DNA of 64,000 bases from Lachnospiraceae bacterium (GTDB lineage: Bacteria > Bacillota > Clostridia > Lachnospirales > Lachnospiraceae), in assembly GCA_017465845.1 (NCBI GenBank), contig JAFTVH010000002.1, positions 1 to 64,000 on the forward strand, in the 5' to 3' direction. Shown here in pieces: positions 1 to 9,351 of the stretch. The notes beneath the pieces were generated by a model that searched no databases, had not been told where the DNA came from, and was given only the letters and a program-made list of their open reading frames with translations. Each line of letters begins with the position of its first letter. The stretch's first letter is position 1. Made by a program: the position numbers and the translations under genes.

Positions 1-698
1 AGCCCTTTGATTTCGCAAGAGTGAAGGAAGTTGCGGACCGCCACGGTCTGTTTATTGTAGAAGACTGTGCCCAGGCATGCTGTGCAAAGTTTGAGGGACG
101 CAATGTAGGAAGTCTGGGAGAGTTGGGGTGCTTCAGCTTTTATCCCGGGAAGAACCTCTATGCATTTGGAGAGGGCGGAAGCGTCACCTGTGACAAGGAA
201 GAATATTTTCGTCACATGACCAGACTTAAAAATCAGGGCTGTGACAGAAGATATTATCACGATGAAATCGGTTATAATATGCGACTGGAAGGGGTACAGG
301 GTGCAGTACTTAGTGTCAGCTTAAAATACCTGCCCGAGTGGACCGAAAAGAGGCGAAAGATCGGGCTTCGCTATCATAAAGAAATTACCAACCCTCTGAT
401 TACCATGCAGGTACATCCGGAAAATACGGATCCCGTTTATCATTTGTTTGTCATCACAGTACCTGATCATGAGGATTTCGTGCAGTATATGGCAGATGCC
501 GATGTGGAATGCAACATGCATTATCCGGTGCCTTGTCATCTGCAGGATGCTTATAAGTTCCTGGGGTATCAGGTGGGCGACTGTCCCAATGCGGAATATC
601 TGGCCTCTCACTGTGTGACGCTCCCTCTGTTCCCTGAGATGACGGAGGAGGAAGTGGATAGAGTCATTGCACTTTGTAATGCTTATGGGAAGGAATAA
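1..698 (+). CDS. DegT/DnrJ/EryC1 sugar aminotransferase, C-terminal part (5' end outside window)
   Basis: PLP-dependent aminotransferase that would convert a nucleotide-linked keto sugar to an amino sugar in the cytoplasm. The reading frame is open from base 3, so the N-terminal half lies upstream of the window. Visible are the EDCAQA strand, the Schiff-base lysine in the SFYPGKN block (codon at 150-152), the EGG loop that follows it, and the GYNMRLEGVQGAVL helix typical of the family. The pattern resembles 3-keto-sugar transaminases (FdtB/QdtB type) more than PseC or WecE, but the substrate is inferred only weakly. The next gene starts directly after the stop codon, so it belongs to the same operon. 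Confidence 0.85.
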   Translation, partial: PFDFARVKEVADRHGLFIVEDCAQACCAKFEGRNVGSLGELGCFSFYPGKNLYAFGEGGSVTCDKEEYFRHMTRLKNQGCDRRYYHDEIGYNMRLEGVQGAVLSVSLKYLPEWTEKRRKIGLRYHKEITNPLITMQVHPENTDPVYHLFVITVPDHEDFVQYMADADVECNMHYPVPCHLQDAYKFLGYQVGDCPNAEYLASHCVTLPLFPEMTEEEVDRVIALCNAYGKE

Positions 699-2375
699 TT
701 GGAAAGTATGATAAAAGAGACCCGGGAGAAGATGGAATTTTTCCTGAAACAGAAGAAATATTTCTATCTATTGCTGATTACTGCTTTGTTCAGTTATGGC
801 TTTATGATTGTTCATCCTACAATCGGAATAGATGATACGTCTACCATGCGTTACTTTACGGACGGGGTATCACCCGTGGCGGGAAGATGGTGTATTTTCC
901 TGATTAACAAAGTATTTCATATTGCAGAATTTGCCCCGTTTGTAACAGAGGTGGCTTCTATTATCATCCTGGTGCTCAGCGTTACGTTGTGGTGCGTGGT
1001 GTTTGCGCGGGTCCTGGAAAACAGAGTAGGGATTATGGGATATGCCATATTTGCAAGTCTGTTTCTTTCTGCTCCTGTTTTAAGTGAGGTGTACACCTAT
1101 TACCTTCACAATGGGATCAGCATTGCTTACGGGGTGACTGCTTTTGCAGTATTATTGTTCCTTTATGCAATGGAATGTGAGGCGAGTTGGAAATATATAC
1201 TGGGAAGCGGTATTGCATTAACAGTTGCCGTAGGTTTTTATGAATCCATGTTAGTAGTATACGTCATTGGGGTCATTATGGTATATCTGTTGATCTGGAT
1301 TACCGGGAGGCAAAAAGAATACAAAACCAATGTGATCAGGTGGATCATATCGGGAATCATAACAGCAGCGTTTACTCTGGTGCTCAGAAGTCTGATCAGG
1401 AATGCGATGATCGTAATATTCGGACTGCAGGATCAGATTGGTGTTCTTCCCGTAAGAAGCATGGGAGAAATCAGCCAGTGGTTTGACGGGACATCAACGC
1501 TCAGTGATTTCTTTATGCTGTTAAAGAGATTCTGGCTTATGTATTATGTAAACGCGATTGTATATTTTCCTGTTACGATGTTCGTGTTGGCAGCAGTTAT
1601 CCTGGTGTGTTACGGGGTGTATAAAGCTATCAGGAAAAGGAATCTGTGGATTCTCGTCTGCGTTGCAGGGATACTGGGGGGTCCGTGGATTATGCTGGTC
1701 ATCGAGGGTTATACCACCCACTATCGCGCCAGTCAGTATATCCCGCCGGTCTGCGGATTCGCAGCATTGCTGATTGCTTATGAAATCAATGCGATCAGTA
1801 AGGTTAAAATCAGAAGAATTGCCTGTGTTGCAGGAAATCTGCTGGGTGTTATTTTTATATATAATCAGGCCTCTGAAATGAATAAATGTTTTTATGTAGA
1901 TTATCTGAAGTATGAAGATGCCAGGAATACTATGAATAGCATTGCCTGGGAGCTTGAAGCACATTATGATACCGGTAAGCCTGTTATTATCAGGGGTTCC
2001 TATGAAGTGCCTTATGGCATTGTTAAGGACGTATATGTGGATGCCGGGACATGGCAATATCAACTGATCAAGAGTATCGTAGATCCGATAGACCCTCATT
2101 TGATGGAAAAATATTACAGCCAGTCGGGATATGGATATTTTTTCTCTGAGACACCGCTGATCTCCGTAATTGACTGGGGTGTCAATGCGTTTGATGATAC
2201 CAATGTGGAATTTTTTAAATTCTGGGAGATGCACGGACATTCCTTCGTGATGGAGACTGATTTGGAGAAATACGAAGAAGCGCAGCAGAAGATGACAGAA
2301 CTTCAGATGCCCTCCTGGCCGGAAGAAGGGTATATCGTGGAACTGGAAGAATACATCATTGTAAATCTTGGTTAG
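699..2375 (+). CDS. GtrII-like polytopic membrane glycosyltransferase (GT-C fold), paralogue A
   Basis: A protein of about 558 residues, mostly hydrophobic helices, with an extracytoplasmic C-terminal tail of about 170 residues. After TM1 it carries an IDD pair (residues 44-46) and a GRW motif (62-64). This is the arrangement of GtrII-type enzymes that transfer a sugar from a polyprenyl-phosphate donor on the outer face of the membrane. It is a clear paralogue of the gene at 28459-30189, sharing the IDD and GRW blocks, the FAPFVTE stretch, LSEV.TYYLHNG and DDLKYEDA-like C-terminal sequence. The start is TTG at 699, with AAGGAA just upstream; ATG at 708 is an alternative. The function as a glycosyltransferase is inferred from the fold pattern and context. 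Confidence 0.7.
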   Translation: MESMIKETREKMEFFLKQKKYFYLLLITALFSYGFMIVHPTIGIDDTSTMRYFTDGVSPVAGRWCIFLINKVFHIAEFAPFVTEVASIIILVLSVTLWCVVFARVLENRVGIMGYAIFASLFLSAPVLSEVYTYYLHNGISIAYGVTAFAVLLFLYAMECEASWKYILGSGIALTVAVGFYESMLVVYVIGVIMVYLLIWITGRQKEYKTNVIRWIISGIITAAFTLVLRSLIRNAMIVIFGLQDQIGVLPVRSMGEISQWFDGTSTLSDFFMLLKRFWLMYYVNAIVYFPVTMFVLAAVILVCYGVYKAIRKRNLWILVCVAGILGGPWIMLVIEGYTTHYRASQYIPPVCGFAALLIAYEINAISKVKIRRIACVAGNLLGVIFIYNQASEMNKCFYVDYLKYEDARNTMNSIAWELEAHYDTGKPVIIRGSYEVPYGIVKDVYVDAGTWQYQLIKSIVDPIDPHLMEKYYSQSGYGYFFSETPLISVIDWGVNAFDDTNVEFFKFWEMHGHSFVMETDLEKYEEAQQKMTELQMPSWPEEGYIVELEEYIIVNLG

Positions 2376-2396
2376 AAAAAGTAGGAGTTAAGCAGG

Positions 2397-3260
2397 GTGC
2401 TGGTAAAGAATAGAAAAAAGCAATGGATATATTGGCTTCCCGCAGCGGTGCTGTTTTGCGGAATCCTGGCGCTGTTATGGTTTCATGAAAATGGTGAAAA
2501 GGAAGAATACCGCGTGATCTGTCTGGGAGACAGCATCATAGGAAACGAGCGTGATGAGACATCTATTACTGCTGTCATGGAGGAAATTCTGGGAACAAAG
2601 GTCTATAACGGAGCCTTTGGCGGTACCACCATGTCCTGCCGATACAATGAGAACCGTGCTTCCATGACTGAGGACACCTTGTCTATGGTACAGCTGGCAC
2701 AGTCCATTGCCTACCGGGACTTTGGAGTTCAGAATGCCAGTGTGACGGGATGGTCCCCCATGGAGTATTTCCCGGAAAGCATGTATGGATTTCAGAAGAT
2801 AGATTTTGAGAAAGTGGAAGTGCTTGTAATTGAGCACGGCGTCAACGATTATCTGGCGGGAGCAGAGTTGGATAATCCGGAGGACCCTTATGATATATAT
2901 ACCTTTGGCGGGGCGCTTCGTTCCGCCCTTAAGATTTTAAAAGAGAGGTATCCTGATCTGCGCATCATCCTTGCAACCCCGATTTACTGTTGGTATCTGC
3001 GGGAAGACGTAAGCTGTGAGGAGAGGGATTTCGGTAACGGTCTGTTAGAGGATTATGTCAATCTGGAACTGGAGATCGGTCGTGAATTCGGTGTGGAGAT
3101 ACTGGATAATTACCATGAAAGCGGTATCGGAAGTACCGGAACTTATGAGGAGTGGGAAGAGTATACCGTAGACGGCGTGCATTTGAATGAAGAAGGAAGA
3201 GCCCTGATCGGTGCAAGGCTGGCAGAGGCTGTGAGGATATCGGATGACTGGACAGAATGA
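2397..3260 (+). CDS. Membrane-anchored SGNH/GDSL-family hydrolase or acyl transferase
   Basis: A protein of 287 residues with one N-terminal transmembrane helix (about residues 11-29) that would place the catalytic domain outside the cell. SGNH blocks are visible: GDS with the nucleophile serine (about residue 46), GAFGG (block II), HGVND with the conserved Asn (block III) and DGVHLNEEG with the Asp/His pair (block V). Such enzymes remove or transfer O-acyl groups, often on glycans, and two acyltransferase-3 proteins are encoded nearby. GTG start at 2397 with AGGAG 10 bases upstream. It overlaps the next gene by 17 bases. The substrate is unknown. Confidence 0.8.
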   Translation: MLVKNRKKQWIYWLPAAVLFCGILALLWFHENGEKEEYRVICLGDSIIGNERDETSITAVMEEILGTKVYNGAFGGTTMSCRYNENRASMTEDTLSMVQLAQSIAYRDFGVQNASVTGWSPMEYFPESMYGFQKIDFEKVEVLVIEHGVNDYLAGAELDNPEDPYDIYTFGGALRSALKILKERYPDLRIILATPIYCWYLREDVSCEERDFGNGLLEDYVNLELEIGREFGVEILDNYHESGIGSTGTYEEWEEYTVDGVHLNEEGRALIGARLAEAVRISDDWTE

Positions 3261-5031
3261 AAGAAGGCAAAAAGTGATGGATATCATGAATCGTGTGGTA
3301 TTTCCCCTGATTCTGTTGTTATATCCGCTGCGACATATCAATATTGGGCTGGATTTGGGGGATACAGGCTACAGCTACGGTAATTTTGTGTACATGGGAA
3401 CCGATCATATGGATCCTATGTGGCTGTTTTCAACTTATCTTGCCAATGCGGTGGGCTGGCTTCTGACCCATCTGCCCTTCGGGGATACATTGCTTGGAAT
3501 GAATTTTTATACCGCATTTATGGCCGCTGCACTGGCGCTTATGGGGTATCTGTTCTGCACTAAGAAGCTGGGAATCCCGTCCTGGATTGCATTCCTGGGA
3601 GAATTTGCGGCATTAAATCTGTGCTGGTGTCCTACGGCAGTTTTGTATAATTATGTGACATATATTCTGTTTCTTGCAGGATGCATCTGCCTGTATCTGG
3701 GTTTGAAACACGACAGAAACAGGATGCTTGTGATAGCGGGTATCTGTCTGGGAACCAATGTTATGGTGCGCTTTTCCAATCTTGCGGAGGCAGGAATGAT
3801 TGCAGCAGTGTGGGCGTTTGCGTTCATCTGCCGCAGAAGCTTTAAGAAGACGGCAGCCCAGACCGGCTGGTGTATGCTGGGATATTTTGGGGCGCTGGGA
3901 GTCTGGCTTTCCTTTATTGCGGTAAGATACGGACTGGCGCAATACGTGGAAGGAATCGGGCGCCTGTTTGGGATGACAGATACGGCTACGGATTATACGC
4001 CTGTTTCCATGGTGCTTGGGATGTTCCAACTTTATATTGAGAACCTGTATTGGTTCATCAGGTTATGCGTGATTGTGGCAGCAGGTTTCGTGGGCTTTGC
4101 TGTCCTGCCCCGTAAGCTGGTGAAGCTTAAGAAGGTCGGCTTTATGGGCATCATAGCGTTGACCGTTTATTGGCTGTATCGCAACGGATTCTGCAAGGTG
4201 GATTTCTATGAATATGATTCTATGCTGAGACCGGGCGTTTTGTTTCTGATGTTGGCAATCTGCATCGGAATCATTAAAATCTTTCGCCCTTCTGCTTCCA
4301 GAGAAGATAAACTTCTGTCAGGCATCGTGATCCTGATTATCCTGATCACTCCGCTGGGCAGTAATAACAAGCTTTTTCCGATTCTGAATAATCTGTTCCT
4401 TGCAGGACCGTATGTGTTCTGGATGGTCTGGAGATTCTGCCGGAATGCAAAAGAATTTTCAAGGAAAGCAGGCAGGATAGAGCTTCTGTTGCATCCGTTT
4501 CCTGTTAAGGCCATGGCAGTGATGCTGCTGGGTATCATGCTGGTGCAGGGAATCGGCTTCGGAGCCAATTTTGTATTTGTGGAATCACACGGAGCCAGAG
4601 AGACTTATGCAAAAGTGGAAAATAATGAGGTCCTGAAGGGAATCCGCATGAACAGTGAACGGGCTGAGTGGATGGAAGAAATCAGTGATTATGTGAATGA
4701 ACAGGGGCTAAAAGGGAAAGAAGTGGTGTTGTACGGCAATGTTCCGTCGTTAACGTATTATCTGAGCATGCCTTCTGCCTTTAATTCCTGGTGCGACTTA
4801 CGGTCGTTCAGCCTGGAAGCCATGAGAGATAATATGGAACAGCTGGCAGAAGAAGTGGAATCGGGAGAAGAACCTCCGGTAGTGATTCTGGAGATGAAGT
4901 ATGGAACGTATCTGCTTACGCAGAATGAGCAGGACGAGAAATTTGAACTGATACAGGACTTCTTGAAGACGTATCAATATGAAGTGACTTTTTCCAATGA
5001 AAAATTTGTGGTACTGGAAGCCGGCAGGTAA
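3244..5031 (+). CDS. Polytopic membrane protein, GT-C glycosyltransferase-like
   Basis: A protein of 595 residues with about a dozen hydrophobic segments and a soluble C-terminal domain of about 140 residues. After TM1 the loop reads LDLGDTGYSYGNF (about residues 36-48), acidic residues next to aromatics as in GT-C enzymes that use lipid-phosphate sugars. No closer family is recognised. ATG at 3244 lies inside the end of the SGNH gene, with GAGG about 8 bases upstream, suggesting translational coupling. The glycosyltransferase role is inferred. Confidence 0.6.
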   Translation: MTGQNERRQKVMDIMNRVVFPLILLLYPLRHINIGLDLGDTGYSYGNFVYMGTDHMDPMWLFSTYLANAVGWLLTHLPFGDTLLGMNFYTAFMAAALALMGYLFCTKKLGIPSWIAFLGEFAALNLCWCPTAVLYNYVTYILFLAGCICLYLGLKHDRNRMLVIAGICLGTNVMVRFSNLAEAGMIAAVWAFAFICRRSFKKTAAQTGWCMLGYFGALGVWLSFIAVRYGLAQYVEGIGRLFGMTDTATDYTPVSMVLGMFQLYIENLYWFIRLCVIVAAGFVGFAVLPRKLVKLKKVGFMGIIALTVYWLYRNGFCKVDFYEYDSMLRPGVLFLMLAICIGIIKIFRPSASREDKLLSGIVILIILITPLGSNNKLFPILNNLFLAGPYVFWMVWRFCRNAKEFSRKAGRIELLLHPFPVKAMAVMLLGIMLVQGIGFGANFVFVESHGARETYAKVENNEVLKGIRMNSERAEWMEEISDYVNEQGLKGKEVVLYGNVPSLTYYLSMPSAFNSWCDLRSFSLEAMRDNMEQLAEEVESGEEPPVVILEMKYGTYLLTQNEQDEKFELIQDFLKTYQYEVTFSNEKFVVLEAGR

Positions 5032-5061
5032 GGTGTTTTTCGTTAATTTCAGGAGTAAGAA

Positions 5062-6120
5062 ATGCTAAGTAAAGAAAATGGTAGAAAAGTTCATATAGAT
5101 TTGCTGAGGATCCTGGCCTGTTTCAGTGTGATTCTGCTCCACAGCGCATCGCAGTATTGGTATGATATCCCGATTACAAGTCCCAGGTGGCTGGTGTGTA
5201 ATTCCTATGATGCGGTATCCAGATTTGGAGTGCCTATCTTCGTCATGATAAGCGGCATGCTTTTCTTAAGCAGGGAAGGTGAAATTAATCTGAAGCGTCT
5301 GTACCGCAATAATATTCTGCGTCTGGCAGTGGCCTACTGGGTATGGAGTGCTTTATATGGTTTGTGGGACAGCAGGGTCTGGCTCGGTGCAGAGGGTGTG
5401 AACTGGAAGGATTATGCGGCTGAAATCATCTATAGCCGCTACCATTTGTGGTTCATTCCCATGATGATAGGAATTTACATGTTGCTGCCGGTCATCAAGA
5501 CGTTTACGGATCATGCAGGCAAAAAGTGCCTGGAGTATTTTCTTGTGCTGTTTCTGGTGATGCAGATAGGAGTGAATACCATTCTGATCATCAATCCGCC
5601 CCAGCTGGTTCAAACGGTTCTGCAGCTGGTAGATGTGGAAATGGCATGCAGCTATGTGGCATATTTTATACTGGGATATTATCTCTATCGATACCCCGTG
5701 AGTGAAAAGAAGGAAAAATACATTTACTTGCTGGGAATACTGGGAGCAGTACTGGCTGTCGTAGTCAGTGCATGGGCATCCTGGCGGAATAACGGACCAA
5801 GTGCTGCAGCTTTCGACAGTTACAGTGTATTTACTTTTGCAGTTTCTGTAGCTTTGTTCGTATTTTTTCAGAAAAAAGTCTCGGGATTACAATGGGGGAC
5901 AGCCGGAAATAAAGTGATTGAGGAGTTTTCAGCCAATACCTTTGGGGTCTATCTGCTGCATCTGTGGGTTATGGAATATCTGCAGGGGAAAGGGATAGAC
6001 AGTATGTGTATTGACAGTGTCATCGGAATTCCTCTTTTGGCAGTTGTATGTTTTCTGGTTTGTAATGTGGCAATCGCAATCCTTAGGAGAATTCCTTTGA
6101 TTGGAAAGTATATTTGCTGA
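5062..6120 (+). CDS. Acyltransferase family 3 membrane protein
   Basis: A protein of 352 residues with about ten transmembrane helices. The N-terminus carries the family hallmark HIDLLRILACFSVILLH (residues 11-27) with the conserved Arg (16) and His (27), followed by SRFGVPIFVMISGMLFL. Members of this family transfer O-acetyl or other acyl groups to sugars at the outer face of the membrane, using acyl-CoA from the cytoplasm. Together with the SGNH protein at 2397 it could modify the glycan made by this operon. ATG preceded by AGGAG. The acceptor is unknown. Confidence 0.85.
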   Translation: MLSKENGRKVHIDLLRILACFSVILLHSASQYWYDIPITSPRWLVCNSYDAVSRFGVPIFVMISGMLFLSREGEINLKRLYRNNILRLAVAYWVWSALYGLWDSRVWLGAEGVNWKDYAAEIIYSRYHLWFIPMMIGIYMLLPVIKTFTDHAGKKCLEYFLVLFLVMQIGVNTILIINPPQLVQTVLQLVDVEMACSYVAYFILGYYLYRYPVSEKKEKYIYLLGILGAVLAVVVSAWASWRNNGPSAAAFDSYSVFTFAVSVALFVFFQKKVSGLQWGTAGNKVIEEFSANTFGVYLLHLWVMEYLQGKGIDSMCIDSVIGIPLLAVVCFLVCNVAIAILRRIPLIGKYIC

Positions 6121-6193
6121 TGGAGAAGCTGTTTCGGGAGGATGAAAGGCGAAGGCGTGAAAATGGAGTGAGGAAAGAAGTCAGGAGTACAAG

Positions 6194-7609
6194 ATGATTA
6201 AGAAGAAACTCGAGTTGAATGGTATAAAGCAGGTGCTTTCAAGATTCCTGTTCCTTTTGATGTCTGCCCAGATCGTGTTGGGACTGCTATGGACACTGTG
6301 TAATCTCACATCCGGCGGACAGTTTTCGGAGACGGAGCGGTACGTGGAAGCGGCAGCCGGTGGAGCATTGGATGAATACATGGGGGTATTGTATCCGGTG
6401 CTGATTCGGGTGGCGCAGTTCATAACATCACCATTCGGCGGGCATTATGAGGTTGCATTATATTTGCTGCAGTCAGGTGTTGCACTATCATGTTATATTG
6501 GATTTATCCGGCTGTGCGGTTGGAGCGGTCATAGACGAAAAGCTGTGACAGGCGGGCTGTTTCTGCTGACGATTCCGCTGTGTGTGCAGTGGCATCTGGC
6601 GGTGCTGCCCAATTCGCTGACAAGCTCGTTGTATGTGTTGCTTTTGGGCGTGGTGGTCAGTGTCTGCCGCCGTCCGGAAGAGGCAAAGGAAGGCGTAGCA
6701 GGGCAGTTAGGAGCTCTCTGGGCGCTGACAATTCTTTTGATGCCGGATTATTTGTGGCTTGGAGCATTGCCTGTTCTATTTGCTGCAGTGTGCATGATAA
6801 GAGCACATATCAGGCAAGCACGAGAGGGGAAATGGCAAAGCGGAAAAGTCATAGCAGTTCTGCTGGCAGCGCTGTTGTCCGTCTGCATAAACCATCTGGC
6901 TCAGGAACCGGGAAGCGGAGGCAGGATTCAGAAAAGTCTTGGGGCTTCCATGGTAAGCAGGCTGGTCTGGCCCAATTTCGGAACCAACTATTTCTTCTGG
7001 CCTGAGGAAATCAAGGAAATTATGACGGAGGAAGACGGTCAGGTCATTTCGCAATATGCAGACAATGTGCAGCTGATATTCGGCCCGTTGGTGGAAGGCG
7101 CTTATGGTCGGGAAGAAGCGGACCGGCTGTATTGGTACATGGCAATCCGATGTCTGAATGACCGGACGAAGGAAACGCTGCAAGCGCTTTTCGAAGATCT
7201 GGAAGCATATCTTTGTCCGCCATGGGTGGTAAAAGAGCAGTTGGACGGAGCGGGACTGTCCTATTCCGGTTGGAACTACGGTCAGATGCGTGCCGCAGCT
7301 CCCATGCTGACAAAATGGTATGTGAATTATGGGTTATTTGTTTTCAGGGTGGAAATAGGGATTTCTGTTTTGTATGGAATCATAAAGCTTTTTTGCAGGA
7401 AACGGGGCGAAAAGAGAAGGCGCTCAGTGACGGCTTTATTTCTATTCTGTTTCATTCTACAGGCTGTATGGTATACCATGTCAGGAGCCGGTATGATGGA
7501 TTATGGGAATGTATGTGTGGTGACGATACTTTGGTATAGCGCCATTTGGACGGTTTATCATAAATTATCAGGGGTTAATACAAATGAAAAATTGGATGAA
7601 AGAGTATAA
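6194..7609 (+). CDS. Polytopic membrane protein, GT-C-like
   Basis: A protein of 471 residues with multiple hydrophobic segments. The first extracytoplasmic loop has FSETERYVEAAAGG (about residues 42-55), an acidic patch where GT-C enzymes keep the catalytic acid. A second soluble loop of about 100 residues lies around residues 240-345. No named family is recognised. ATG has AGGAG about 9 bases upstream. It overlaps the next gene by 26 bases, so the two are probably co-translated. Confidence 0.55.
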   Translation: MIKKKLELNGIKQVLSRFLFLLMSAQIVLGLLWTLCNLTSGGQFSETERYVEAAAGGALDEYMGVLYPVLIRVAQFITSPFGGHYEVALYLLQSGVALSCYIGFIRLCGWSGHRRKAVTGGLFLLTIPLCVQWHLAVLPNSLTSSLYVLLLGVVVSVCRRPEEAKEGVAGQLGALWALTILLMPDYLWLGALPVLFAAVCMIRAHIRQAREGKWQSGKVIAVLLAALLSVCINHLAQEPGSGGRIQKSLGASMVSRLVWPNFGTNYFFWPEEIKEIMTEEDGQVISQYADNVQLIFGPLVEGAYGREEADRLYWYMAIRCLNDRTKETLQALFEDLEAYLCPPWVVKEQLDGAGLSYSGWNYGQMRAAAPMLTKWYVNYGLFVFRVEIGISVLYGIIKLFCRKRGEKRRRSVTALFLFCFILQAVWYTMSGAGMMDYGNVCVVTILWYSAIWTVYHKLSGVNTNEKLDERV

Positions 7610-9350
7610 GTGGCAGATTGTGGTGATTTTTCTTGCGGTGACGGTAATGTCCGTATTTATTTCGCGGAAGGAAGGATATCACATGGACGAGGTGTTGTCC
7701 TTTGAATTCGCAAACGCGGAATATACACCGTGGATCGTGCCATGGCAGCCGGAAGGAAGGTTTGCTACCTTTGTGTATAATGAAATTGAAACCGGTGACT
7801 TCTGGGAGACCACCGGGAACTGGATCAAGTATACACTTGACTACTGGATCAACGGAGAAGACAGTGTTCCTTATAATTACGAAGGTAAGGTATATGTGCA
7901 GTCAGTTTGGATCAGCCGGGAGGAGTTTCAAGAATTTGTGACGACCGGCCCCAAAGACAGATTCAATCTCGTATCGGTGTATTACAATGAAATCCGGGAC
8001 AGCCATCCGCCTCTTTTTTATATGTGCTTTCATCTGGTATGCTCTGTCTTTTCGGGAATCATGGCGCCCTGGATGGGCGGGCTGGTGAATCTGACGGCTA
8101 TGGTGATCTGCTGTATCTTTCTGATTAAGATCGGTATTCTGCTGACAGGCGAGAAAAGAGCAGGTACCCTTGCTGTATTACTCTATGGCCTGTCTACAGG
8201 CGGTATCGGTACCGTGGTGCTCATCAGAATGTACTGCATGCTGACTTGTTTTTGCGTGATCAGTCTGTATTTGCACTTGAAAAAGTGGCAGAGCGGAGAG
8301 TTCAGGATCGGCAATAAGCTGCTGATCTTTATGACCGTTTGCGGATTCTGGACGCAGTACTATTTTGTATTTTATGCGATTTTTATGGCGGCAGTAACGG
8401 TGCTTGGTCTGCTGTTTACAAACAGAGGAAAGCAGGCACTGTATTATATCAGATCCATGATCATTGCAGCAGCGATCGGTCTTTGTACCTTCCCCTATGC
8501 GGTCAGTGATGTGCTGGAAGGCAGTACGGGAAGAGATGTAGTCAGTAATTTGCTTGGCGGCTTTGAAGAATGGGCAGAACGTATGAAGAGCTTCGGCGGT
8601 ATGCTGTGTGGCGGAATCTGCGGAAAGAGCCTGGGAATGGCAATCTTGGGACTCCTTGTTGCGATTGCCTTGATCATTTGTCTTACTGTAAAAGAAAAAC
8701 GCAAGGAGATTACCAAAGACAAAATCGTGCTGGGAGCCATGGTTGTATTGCCGGCGGCCTGTTATTTCCTGGTTACGGCTCAGATTTCACCTTTTTACGC
8801 AGACCGCTATATTATGCCTACATATGCTTTTGTTGCTTTGATATTTGCCCTTGTTTTAGAGTGGTGCGTGAAGTGCCTTGGGGAATGGGCGGAAATGAAA
8901 AAGGGCCCCCTCGGCTTATGTAAGTATATCCTCTTAAAGGGTATGCCTGTTGTTTTGGCCGGTGCACTGGGAATTATCAGCGTTGCCAATTACGGAGATT
9001 CTTATTTATATATTGGTTATAGTGACCAGCTGGATGTGGCAAGGCAATATGCTGACTATCCCTGCCTGTGCATCTACGATGGCGTGACCTTTTATGAGAA
9101 TGTACCGGAATTTACTATTTACGAGGAGACACTGGTGCTGACCTGCTGTGAACTGGAAGAAAGATGTCAGTTCGATCTGTTGGTGGATCAGGAAGACGTG
9201 GTCGTTCTCATAAAGAGAAATGTGGACGAAGAATGGGTGCATCAGATGATGCGGAATAAATATGGTTATAATAACCATGAATTAATCTTCACAGATACCA
9301 TTTATGGGGAGAAGGTATACTTCTACAGAAATCAAAAGGAAGCAGTATAA
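7584..9350 (+). CDS. PMT/GT39-like polytopic glycosyltransferase
   Basis: A protein of 588 residues. After TM1 it has the DE pair of the PMT superfamily in the block HMDEVLSFEF (residues 33-42), and later DSHPPLFY (about 139-146), the DxHPP-type motif of PMT/ArnT relatives. About ten further hydrophobic segments follow and then a soluble C-terminal region of about 120 residues. These features support a GT-C enzyme that takes a sugar from a polyprenyl phosphate. The acceptor is unknown. ATG lies within the end of the preceding gene, with AGGGG upstream. Confidence 0.75.
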   Translation: MKNWMKEYKWQIVVIFLAVTVMSVFISRKEGYHMDEVLSFEFANAEYTPWIVPWQPEGRFATFVYNEIETGDFWETTGNWIKYTLDYWINGEDSVPYNYEGKVYVQSVWISREEFQEFVTTGPKDRFNLVSVYYNEIRDSHPPLFYMCFHLVCSVFSGIMAPWMGGLVNLTAMVICCIFLIKIGILLTGEKRAGTLAVLLYGLSTGGIGTVVLIRMYCMLTCFCVISLYLHLKKWQSGEFRIGNKLLIFMTVCGFWTQYYFVFYAIFMAAVTVLGLLFTNRGKQALYYIRSMIIAAAIGLCTFPYAVSDVLEGSTGRDVVSNLLGGFEEWAERMKSFGGMLCGGICGKSLGMAILGLLVAIALIICLTVKEKRKEITKDKIVLGAMVVLPAACYFLVTAQISPFYADRYIMPTYAFVALIFALVLEWCVKCLGEWAEMKKGPLGLCKYILLKGMPVVLAGALGIISVANYGDSYLYIGYSDQLDVARQYADYPCLCIYDGVTFYENVPEFTIYEETLVLTCCELEERCQFDLLVDQEDVVVLIKRNVDEEWVHQMMRNKYGYNNHELIFTDTIYGEKVYFYRNQKEAV

Positions 9351-9351
9351 T